The notes under the pieces are model-generated. The model made no database searches. It was not told where the DNA came from and saw nothing but the letters and a program-made list of their open reading frames with translations. Source: Bacteroidetes bacterium GWA2_31_9b (GTDB lineage: Bacteria > Bacteroidota > Bacteroidia > Bacteroidales > UBA12077). From it: DNA of 13,068 nucleotides. Positions 1-6,612 of the stretch are shown here, in pieces. A program made the translations under genes and the position numbers. Location of the stretch: contig MENE01000167.1 of the NCBI GenBank assembly GCA_001769005.1, positions 1 to 13,068 on the forward strand. Direction: 5' to 3'. Numbering within the stretch: position 1 is the stretch's first letter; each line of letters begins with the position of its first letter.

Positions 1-45
1 TTTGCCCTGCTAATCGTTTAAACTGATTCAATTTTTTTAAATTAA

Positions 46-2340
46 TTATTCGTTCCCTTTTTTATTAAATAAAATGTATCCAAAATTAAATACAAAGTAA
101 TACTTCTTATCCAACTTATCATAATAATTAATACTTAAACTAGCAGGACCAATTATCGAGTGATAAACAATAGCACCACTTAAAATATATGTTGGATTTG
201 AAAATTGATTATCATAAAATGCATTTTTATTTATATCAGATTCTATCTTTTTATAAGGCAACATTCCATATACTTCGGCTCTTATATGCAAATCTTCAGA
301 CAACATAATTACTGGTTTAAACCCTACTGCTATAAATGAATGCGCTTTGTAAGTATTTATAAACATCGTATTACTATGCGGTGTTGGTTGAAAATTGTTT
401 GAATTTAAAACTGTAGATGAATAATTATTGAAAAAATCCATATTTGTATATGCCCCTTCAAAGAGGTATCCCGCCGATAATTTTTTAGTAAATTTAAAAT
501 ACCTATCGTAGGTAAATTTTAAATTAAACCATGCATGTTTTTGATTAAAATTATTATTAGTTAATGAAGTAGATCCTGGAATAAATTCTTCGTTTCCAAA
601 TAAATAATTAATACTAATATTCTGAAATACACCTTGAGTAGGATACTGCTTATAATTAAATGTGTTTTTTTCGTAAGCTAGTTGAAAATTGTAAAAATTG
701 AAATTAGTAATATCTGCAGTATCTGCTTTATTAAAATACATAATCTGGTAATACTCATCTTTAATATCACCATAAGCCGCAGAAATTTTAATTATACCTG
801 TTGTACCAATCGGACTAAAAATATTTATTTTAATATTGTTTTCATTTTTTATAAGATATGGTGGCCTTACATCTTCAAAAAAGGGATCGGAACTGCTACT
901 GTAATAATTCCATCGATTAATAGTATAAATAGCAGAAATAGCAACCGGTATTTTTGTTGGAAAATCGGCCCTTGCATTTAACTGCAATGAATTATATAAC
1001 CTACCAAAAGAAATATTGGCATTAAATATGCGAGAGAATAAACCCAAATGATTATACTCTACACTTACAAATCCCTGATTTATTGCATTAGATGAAATAT
1101 TTGCACCAATACCTGCATTAAATTGACTTTTCTGTTTAATTTTTAATTCTAAATCATAATAAGTAGTTTCTCTATTGTATTTTGCCTCGGGAAATATTGA
1201 TGAAATAGTACCACCTGCTAATAATTTGAAATATTCTTTTTTAAAATCTGAAATATTAAATAAGGTATCTTTTTTATAAATACTTTTAATAACGAATTTT
1301 TTTTCTTTACTATTTAGTCCTTTAATATAAATATCTCTAAAAATAATTTCCGGTATTTTATTTTTGAATTCTTTTCTTTTATTATTTAAATCAACACTGT
1401 CTATTCTACAATCGATCAAATTTTTTATACTATCAATTTTACTTAATGTGTTTTCATAACCTGTTTTTATAATTTGTTCTGATTTATCAAAATCGAGCAA
1501 TTTAATATCCGTAAAATTTGATTCTATGAGAATTCCGTTATCTGGAAGGTTAAATTCAATTTTATCAACTAACATATTTTCAAGTTGTGCAAAAATATCT
1601 TCAGAATCTGGTTTTTTGGAATTGCTTGCAGTTTTACTTCCAATTATATAATCGGGATTAAAGTTTTCAATTAAAATATTTTGAGGAAAATTATTTTTCA
1701 TTCCTCCATCAAATAACAATGCTCCATCAATTTCAAGCGGTTTAAAATAAAATGGAAATGTCATTGAGGCTCTAATGGCTTTACCTAAATTACCGTGATT
1801 AAAAATTACAGCTTCATTTTTATAAATATCAGAAGCTACACAACGAAACGGAATGAATAAATTATCAAAATTATAATTTGCTGCTGCTGCTGCGCCTGCA
1901 AATAATTGCATAGAAGCAAAATCAAGTTGGTGAGTAGGAATAAGATTTGTTGGAAGTTGGGCTATTGCTTCTTTTCCTGTAAACTGAAAATTGAAATTAA
2001 TCATTGATGGAGTATTTTGTTCTTTTTTAAAATAGTAAATATATTCCTGATCAATTTTACCAGTAGCCCAATTTTGTGATTCATCTGAAAGTATTAATTG
2101 TTCAATTTCCCATGGTGTATATCCACTTGCGTACAATCCCGCAATAATTGCACCCATTGATGTGCCAGTGATATAATCAATAGGAATATTATTTTCTTCG
2201 AGAGCTTTTAAAACACCAATGTGAGCAAATCCTTTTGTTCCCCCTCCACTAAGAACTAAACCCACTTTTTTTTGAGCAAAACAATTTTGGAAAACAACAC
2301 TGATTAAAATAATAATAAAAAGAATAAATTTGTATTTCAT
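46..2340 (-). CDS. Patatin-like phospholipase with POTRA-like segment and C-terminal outer-membrane beta-barrel
   Basis: Predicted exported lipid hydrolase anchored in, or passed through, the outer membrane. Residues 1-22 are a signal peptide (hydrophobic run, then CFA before Gln23). Residues about 25-235 are a patatin domain: oxyanion loop GGGTKG (32-37), nucleophile elbow GTSMG with Ser61, and DGG with Asp211, so the Ser/Asp dyad is intact. Residues about 330-400 look like a POTRA-type segment (PEIIFRDIYIKGL onward). The rest, to residue 764, is rich in alternating aromatic and polar strands and ends in a run of aromatic beta residues, as in BamA/Omp85-type 'surface antigen' barrels. This architecture is known in Bacteroidota and resembles PlpD-type (type Vd) proteins of Proteobacteria. 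The substrate is unknown; phospholipid is the family expectation. It diverges from the cyclophilin gene across 62 bp. It is full length with no frameshift. Confidence 0.9.
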   Translation of the reverse strand: MKYKFILFIIILISVVFQNCFAQKKVGLVLSGGGTKGFAHIGVLKALEENNIPIDYITGTSMGAIIAGLYASGYTPWEIEQLILSDESQNWATGKIDQEYIYYFKKEQNTPSMINFNFQFTGKEAIAQLPTNLIPTHQLDFASMQLFAGAAAAANYNFDNLFIPFRCVASDIYKNEAVIFNHGNLGKAIRASMTFPFYFKPLEIDGALLFDGGMKNNFPQNILIENFNPDYIIGSKTASNSKKPDSEDIFAQLENMLVDKIEFNLPDNGILIESNFTDIKLLDFDKSEQIIKTGYENTLSKIDSIKNLIDCRIDSVDLNNKRKEFKNKIPEIIFRDIYIKGLNSKEKKFVIKSIYKKDTLFNISDFKKEYFKLLAGGTISSIFPEAKYNRETTYYDLELKIKQKSQFNAGIGANISSNAINQGFVSVEYNHLGLFSRIFNANISFGRLYNSLQLNARADFPTKIPVAISAIYTINRWNYYSSSSDPFFEDVRPPYLIKNENNIKINIFSPIGTTGIIKISAAYGDIKDEYYQIMYFNKADTADITNFNFYNFQLAYEKNTFNYKQYPTQGVFQNISINYLFGNEEFIPGSTSLTNNNFNQKHAWFNLKFTYDRYFKFTKKLSAGYLFEGAYTNMDFFNNYSSTVLNSNNFQPTPHSNTMFINTYKAHSFIAVGFKPVIMLSEDLHIRAEVYGMLPYKKIESDINKNAFYDNQFSNPTYILSGAIVYHSIIGPASLSINYYDKLDKKYYFVFNFGYILFNKKGNE

Positions 2341-2392
2341 TTTTGTTTCATTAAGGCATATATATCAAATAAGTTGTTTCAACATTTTAATT

Positions 2393-2400
2393 CAAATTTA
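2393..2400 (-). promoter_or_regulatory. Candidate Bacteroidota -7 box for the patatin gene
   Basis: The minus strand reads TAAATTTG, an exact match to the Bacteroidota -7 consensus TAnnTTTG, about 52 bases before the patatin start codon. I see no clear -33 TTTG at the usual spacing, so this rests on one element and on position. It lies just upstream of the divergent cyclophilin start. Confidence 0.3.
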
Positions 2401-2402
2401 CT

Positions 2403-3212
2403 ATGAAAAAATTACTCTTCATTTCGCTTTTTGCAGTTTTAATTATTTTTTCTTGCAAGGAAGTTAAGGAAAAAGCAGGCAAAGATCAACTTTATAAAAT
2501 TGAAACTATTTATGGTGAAATGATTTTTAAATTGTACGACCAAACTCCAATTCACAAAGAAAACTTTATAAAACTAATTAACGAAAATTATTTTGATGAT
2601 ATTCTTTTTCATCGTGTAATAAATGACTTTATGATTCAAGGAGGAGATCCAGATTCACGAAATGCTGTTGCAGGAAAGTTATTGGGAGAAGGCGGACCGG
2701 ATTATACTCTTCCAGCTGAATTTGTTGATACAATATTCCACAAAAAAGGTGTTCTTGCTGCTGCACGTGAGGGCGATGATGTAAATCCAGAAATGCGCTC
2801 AGCTGCATCTCAGTTTTATATTGTTCAAGGCAAAGTATTTACTGATGAAGATATTGAAAAAGTTGAAGACAGAATAAATGCTTCCAGATTAAATAATTTG
2901 ATTACACAATTTATGGAAGAAGAAAAATCGAAAGCTTATAGCACAGGATCTACGATTAATTATGAAACCTTGCTTCCTAAGGTTCGACAAATGGCTGAAG
3001 AAAAATTTAAAGAAGAAGGATATTACAAGATTCCGGATTTTAAAAGAAAAATATATCAGACATTAGGTGGCACTCCTCATTTAGATAATGCTTATACTAT
3101 ATTTGGAGAAGTTATTGAGGGTTTAGATGTGATTGATAAAATTGCTGCAGTAGAAACCGATTCAAACGATAGACCAATAAAAGATATTAAAATACGTATT
3201 AAAAAATTATAA
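2403..3212 (+). CDS. Lipoprotein cyclophilin-type peptidyl-prolyl cis-trans isomerase
   Basis: Predicted lipid-anchored folding catalyst that isomerises X-Pro bonds in envelope proteins. The N-terminus is a lipoprotein signal ending in FSC, with Cys18 as the lipidated residue. It is followed by Lys-Glu, loosely like the charged surface-export signal of Bacteroidota lipoproteins. Cyclophilin hallmarks are FHRVINDFMIQGGDP (69-83), with catalytic Arg71, then GVLAAAR (116-122), SQFYIV (136-141), and TPHLDNAYTIFGEVIEGLDV (224-243). Between the SQFYIV strand and the HLD loop lies an extra segment of about 75 residues (roughly 144-217), mostly charged and helical, that is absent from compact cyclophilins. 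I believe similar insertions occur in Bacteroidota homologues. pheS starts 10 bases downstream on the same strand, so the two are probably co-transcribed. Confidence 0.9.
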   Translation: MKKLLFISLFAVLIIFSCKEVKEKAGKDQLYKIETIYGEMIFKLYDQTPIHKENFIKLINENYFDDILFHRVINDFMIQGGDPDSRNAVAGKLLGEGGPDYTLPAEFVDTIFHKKGVLAAAREGDDVNPEMRSAASQFYIVQGKVFTDEDIEKVEDRINASRLNNLITQFMEEEKSKAYSTGSTINYETLLPKVRQMAEEKFKEEGYYKIPDFKRKIYQTLGGTPHLDNAYTIFGEVIEGLDVIDKIAAVETDSNDRPIKDIKIRIKKL

Positions 3213-3222
3213 TCAGAATATA

Positions 3223-4242
3223 ATGTTAGAAAAATTAGAAAAGTATATTAAAGAAAATCAGGAATTCGTTGCAAATACTTTAGATGATGTTGAAAATTTC
3301 AGAATAAAGTACTTAGGAAAAAAGGGAATTGTTAACGATTTATTTGAAGATTTTAAGAATGTTCCACGTGAAAACAAAAAGGAAGTAGGCCAAAAATTAA
3401 ATGAATTAAAAACTTTGATCCAGAATAAAATCAATGAATTCAAATCGGTTTTTGAAGAATCAACAACTACAAAAACAGGTATTGATTTAAGTTCACCCGG
3501 AGAACCTTTTAAAACAGGAACCAGACATCCACTATCAATTGTTCGAAACGAAATTATTGATATTTTTAACCGAATAGGTTTTACTATATCTGAAGGACCA
3601 GAGATTGAAGATGATTGGCATGTTTTTTCTGCTTTAAATTTTCCTGATGAGCATCCGGCTCGTGATATGCAGGATACTTTTTTTATTGATAATATTGAAA
3701 GAATTCTCTTGCGTACGCACACAAGCTCAGTGCAAGTAAGGATTATGGAAAATTCAAAACCACCTATTCGTACGATTTCTCCAGGTAGAGTTTTCCGTAA
3801 CGAAGCAATTAGTGCACGAGCACATTGTATTTTTCATCAGGTTGAAGGTTTATATATTGATGAAAATGTATCTTTTGCCGATTTAAAACAAACGCTTATG
3901 TTTTTTGCAAAAGAAATGTTTGGTGAAAATACTAAAATACGTTTGAGACCTTCATATTTTCCATTTACTGAACCATCGGCCGAAATGGATGTTGCTTGTA
4001 ATATTTGTGGTGGTAAAGGTTGTAACGTTTGTAAATATTCTGGTTGGCTTGAGATCCTTGGATGTGGAATGGTAGATCCTAATGTTTTAGATAATTGTGG
4101 GATTGATAGTAAAAAATATACTGGTTTTGCTTTTGGGATGGGAATTGAACGAATAGCAATGTTAAAATATGGTATAAACGATCTTCGCCTTTATTTTGAA
4201 AACGATGTGCGATTTTTAAATCAGTTTAAAGCTTCTTTATAA
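3223..4242 (+). CDS. pheS: Phenylalanine--tRNA ligase alpha subunit
   Basis: Catalytic subunit of the cytoplasmic alpha2beta2 enzyme that charges tRNA-Phe with phenylalanine. The first 90 or so residues are the charged coiled-coil arm that contacts tRNA. The class II catalytic core follows, with motif 2 around FRNEAIS (191-197) and motif 3 GMGIER (305-310). A CxxC...CxxC knuckle (Cys259, 262, 267, 270) sits between them and probably binds zinc, as in many bacterial PheS. The length of 339 residues is normal. pheT is not adjacent: the next gene is an opposite-strand OsmC protein. The beta subunit must therefore be encoded elsewhere, which is common in this phylum. The gene lies 10 bases after the cyclophilin stop and is closed by the hairpin at 4265-4290. 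Confidence 0.97.
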   Translation: MLEKLEKYIKENQEFVANTLDDVENFRIKYLGKKGIVNDLFEDFKNVPRENKKEVGQKLNELKTLIQNKINEFKSVFEESTTTKTGIDLSSPGEPFKTGTRHPLSIVRNEIIDIFNRIGFTISEGPEIEDDWHVFSALNFPDEHPARDMQDTFFIDNIERILLRTHTSSVQVRIMENSKPPIRTISPGRVFRNEAISARAHCIFHQVEGLYIDENVSFADLKQTLMFFAKEMFGENTKIRLRPSYFPFTEPSAEMDVACNICGGKGCNVCKYSGWLEILGCGMVDPNVLDNCGIDSKKYTGFAFGMGIERIAMLKYGINDLRLYFENDVRFLNQFKASL

Positions 4243-4264
4243 CTTTATTTTAAAGTATTTAAGC

Positions 4265-4294
4265 AACTGCACGTATAAAAATGTGCAGTTTTTT
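4265..4294 (+). terminator. Rho-independent terminator of the cyclophilin-pheS unit
   Basis: A perfect 8-bp stem, AACTGCAC (4265-4272) with GTGCAGTT (4283-4290), encloses a 10-nt loop and runs into six T residues (4289-4294). It lies 22 bases after the pheS stop. The T tract overlaps the stop codon of the convergent OsmC gene (4293-4295). The minus-strand side lacks a T run, so it should act mainly on pheS transcripts. Confidence 0.85.
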
Positions 4295-4709
4295 ATTTAT
4301 TTATCTGTATTTCGTGAGTCAATTCAAGTGCTTTTTTATATACTGCACTTACGCCACAATATTTTTCATCTGATAATTGAACTGCTTTTTCAATTTTATC
4401 TAATGGTAAATCGTTGCCCCAAAATTTGTAAATCACATGCATTTTAAAAAAATGTTTTGGATGTTCTTCGGTTAAATCTGCAACTACTTCTACATTAAAT
4501 TTTTCAACCTCTACCTTCATTTTTTTTAAAATAGAAACAACATCCATTCCTGTACATCCAGCCAAAGCAAGTAACATGAGAGGTTTAGGCCTAGGACCTG
4601 TGTCATTGCCCCCAGATTCCTCATTTGCATCAATAGTAATTTTATGACCATTAATTTCTGTTTCAAAGGCCATATTATTTTTCCAATTAATAATTACTGA
4701 TGTTTTCAT
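4293..4709 (-). CDS. OsmC/Ohr-family protein (YhfA-like)
   Basis: Small cytoplasmic protein of the OsmC/Ohr superfamily, whose members reduce organic or fatty-acid hydroperoxides through a cysteine pair. The two signature cysteines are present: Cys52 in LALAGCTGMDVVSILKKM and Cys118 in SDEKYCGVSAVYKKA. The GPRPKPL stretch (38-44) before the first helix is also typical. At 138 residues it fits the short YhfA-like subgroup better than Ohr itself. Whether it acts on peroxides here cannot be read from sequence, since several members of this subgroup have no confirmed substrate. It converges on pheS, with its stop inside the pheS terminator T tract, and diverges from the Crp/Fnr gene. The shared 143-bp region makes regulation by that neighbour possible, but I see no clear operator. 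Confidence 0.88.
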   Translation of the reverse strand: MKTSVIINWKNNMAFETEINGHKITIDANEESGGNDTGPRPKPLMLLALAGCTGMDVVSILKKMKVEVEKFNVEVVADLTEEHPKHFFKMHVIYKFWGNDLPLDKIEKAVQLSDEKYCGVSAVYKKALELTHEIQINK

Positions 4710-4741
4710 ACATTTATATATTTACATAGTATTATTTTTTA

Positions 4742-4749
4742 CAAATATA
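4742..4749 (-). promoter_or_regulatory. Candidate -7 box for the OsmC-family gene
   Basis: The minus strand reads TATATTTG, an exact TAnnTTTG match, about 32 bases before the OsmC start codon, giving a short plausible leader. No -33 TTTG is visible at the usual spacing. Confidence 0.35.
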
Positions 4750-4795
4750 ATTTAAATTGTATCTTGCATATCTATATTCATATCAACAAATAAAC

Positions 4796-4803
4796 TAATT
4801 TTG
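4796..4803 (+). promoter_or_regulatory. Candidate -7 box for the Crp/Fnr gene
   Basis: The plus strand reads TAATTTTG, an exact TAnnTTTG match, 49 bases before the regulator's start codon. The nearest upstream TTG (4764-4766) is about 29 bases away, farther than the usual spacing, so the -33 element is weak or absent. That would fit an activated or autoregulated promoter. Confidence 0.35.
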
Positions 4804-4852
4804 TGTTTTATTAAAAAGAAAAAAATTATTTATACGGTGTAAATTTATTAAA

Positions 4853-5560
4853 ATGAAAAATCGAGAACATATTCCTGTATGTGCTAGTTGTATTAACGAT
4901 TTTGATAGTATATTCAAACATCTTACACCCGAAGAACATCAAAAAGTTGATTCCGAAAAAGTTTGCAATGCTTTAAAACGAGGAAGTGTAATATATCACG
5001 AAGGAAGCAGAACAAATGGTTTTTATTGTATTAATTCGGGTATTGTAAAGATTTTTAAAACAGGAATAGACGGACGTGAGCAAATAATTGCTTTTGCAAA
5101 AAAAGGAGATCTGATTGGTTTTCGTTCGATTTTAAGTGGTGAACTAGCCTGTTCATCGGCAAAAGTACTTGAAGATTCCGTTTTATGTTTTATTCCAGGC
5201 GAAACACTTATTAGCTTAGTAAAAACCAACGGTAATTTTTCATTGGCTTTAATGCAACTAACATGTAAAGAATTGGGAGTTGCAAATGCTTATATTACAG
5301 ACATAGCACAAAAAACAGTACGAGAAAGATTAGCTGAAGTACTTTTAAAACTTATGGATACATTTGATTTAGATAATGATTTAGTTTTGAATGTTTCATT
5401 AACCCGCGAAGAACTTGCAAACATGGTAGGTACTGCTACAGAATCTGTTATTCGTCTTTTATCTGAATTTAAACAGGACAAGCTTATTGATTTAAATGGC
5501 AGAAAAATAAAAATCCTGGATATTAAAAAGCTTGAAAAAATTTCAAATGCTTTTAACTAG
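4853..5560 (+). CDS. Crp/Fnr-family transcriptional regulator
   Basis: DNA-binding regulator with a cyclic-nucleotide-like sensor domain (about 20-140), a long dimer helix (about 140-170) and a C-terminal winged helix. The recognition helix is in LTREELANMVGTATESVIRL (183-202), and Glu197/Arg201 match the Glu...Arg pair used by CRP and FNR for base contacts. The N-terminus carries CASC (Cys10, Cys13), and there are further cysteines at 38, 59, 100, 112 and 138. This recalls the N-terminal Fe-S ligands of FNR, but the spacing differs from E. coli FNR, so oxygen or redox sensing is only a possibility. The FNR position after ESV is Ile rather than Ser, so the target site may not be the FNR box. 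It diverges from the OsmC-family gene. Its stop overlaps the ruvB stop, with no terminator between them. Confidence 0.92.
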   Translation: MKNREHIPVCASCINDFDSIFKHLTPEEHQKVDSEKVCNALKRGSVIYHEGSRTNGFYCINSGIVKIFKTGIDGREQIIAFAKKGDLIGFRSILSGELACSSAKVLEDSVLCFIPGETLISLVKTNGNFSLALMQLTCKELGVANAYITDIAQKTVRERLAEVLLKLMDTFDLDNDLVLNVSLTREELANMVGTATESVIRLLSEFKQDKLIDLNGRKIKILDIKKLEKISNAFN

Positions 5561-6582
5561 AATAATCCTGGTTGATTATCCTTTGTTTTTATTCTGTTCA
5601 AATGTTTGTATGTAATTTCGGTAGCTTCTCTTCCGCGAGGAGTTCGTTTCAAATAACCTTCTTTAATTAAAAATGGTTCATAAACCTCTTCAATAGTTCC
5701 TGCATCTTCGCCAATAGCTGTTGCAATAGTAGTAATACCAACAGGTCCACCATTAAATTTATCGATAATAGTTAATAGTATTCTATTATCCATTTCGTCT
5801 AAACCGTGCTTATCTATATTTAAAGCTTTAAGCGCAATGCGTGATATTTCGAGATCGATTTTTCCATCACCCTTAACCTGAGCAAAGTCACGAACTCTAC
5901 GAAGTAATGCATTAGCAATACGAGGAGTTCCTCGTGATCGTGAAGCTATTTCTACTGCAGCATTATCATTTATTTCTACATTTAAAATTACTGCAGATCG
6001 TTTTACAATTGATGTAAGTATTTCAAAATCATAGTATTCCAAATGTGAACTGATACCAAATCGAGCACGTAAAGGACTTGTAAGTAAACCGGAACGTGTT
6101 GTTGCGCCAATTAATGTAAAGGGATTGAGATTGATTTGAACCGATCGGGCACTTGGACCTTTATCAATCATAATATCGATTTTGTAATCTTCCATTGCTG
6201 AGTACAAATACTCTTCAACTACGGGGCTTAGGCGGTGAATTTCATCAATAAATAATACGTCTCCCGGTTCCAAATTTGTTAATAACCCTGCAAGATCTCC
6301 AGGTTTATCGAGAACAGGTCCGGAAGTTAATTTCAGGTTTACATTCAGTTCGTTTGCAAGAATATTTGCCAAAGTAGTTTTTCCTAATCCGGGAGGTCCA
6401 TGTAAAAGAACATGATCTAAAGCCTCTCCTCTCATTTTGGCGGCCTGAACAAATATTTTTAAATTATCTACAACTTTAAACTGACCTTTAAAATCGTGAA
6501 AGTTTAATGGACGTAATTTATTTTCTACCTCTATATCCTTTTTTTCGAACTCGTTATCTCTTATATCAAAATCATCCATCAA
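5557..6582 (-). CDS. ruvB: Holliday junction branch migration ATPase RuvB
   Basis: Hexameric AAA+ motor that, with RuvA, drives branch migration of Holliday junctions during recombination repair. Seen in order: Walker A GPPGLGKTT (62-70), Walker B FIDEIH with Asp113/Glu114, sensor 1 GATTRSG (159-165), arginine-finger segment PLRARFG (170-176), and a C-terminal winged helix containing RTPRGREAT. The length of 341 residues is normal and all key residues are present. The protein begins Met-Met; either codon could be used and the difference is one residue. It lies 30 bases downstream of the MORN-like repeat gene on the same strand and is probably transcribed with it. ruvA and ruvC are not in the window. 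The 3' end overlaps the convergent Crp/Fnr gene by 4 bases. Confidence 0.97.
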   Translation of the reverse strand: MMDDFDIRDNEFEKKDIEVENKLRPLNFHDFKGQFKVVDNLKIFVQAAKMRGEALDHVLLHGPPGLGKTTLANILANELNVNLKLTSGPVLDKPGDLAGLLTNLEPGDVLFIDEIHRLSPVVEEYLYSAMEDYKIDIMIDKGPSARSVQINLNPFTLIGATTRSGLLTSPLRARFGISSHLEYYDFEILTSIVKRSAVILNVEINDNAAVEIASRSRGTPRIANALLRRVRDFAQVKGDGKIDLEISRIALKALNIDKHGLDEMDNRILLTIIDKFNGGPVGITTIATAIGEDAGTIEEVYEPFLIKEGYLKRTPRGREATEITYKHLNRIKTKDNQPGLF

Positions 6583-6612
6583 ATCAAAAAAATTATTTTG
6601 TAAAGTTATGAA

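Noticed and set aside
682..981. Open frame of 99 codons on the plus strand inside the patatin gene
   Set aside because: It lies antisense to a well-supported gene, has no recognisable domain and an Asn/Ile-rich composition expected of a shadow frame.
2764..2769. CACGTG in the cyclophilin gene as another parS
   Set aside because: The flanks do not match: the right arm lacks the AACA half completely, so only the hexamer core is shared.
3258..3722. Open frame of 154 codons antisense to pheS
   Set aside because: It is fully covered by the conserved pheS reading frame; its Ser/Phe/Lys-rich product is typical of antisense translation.
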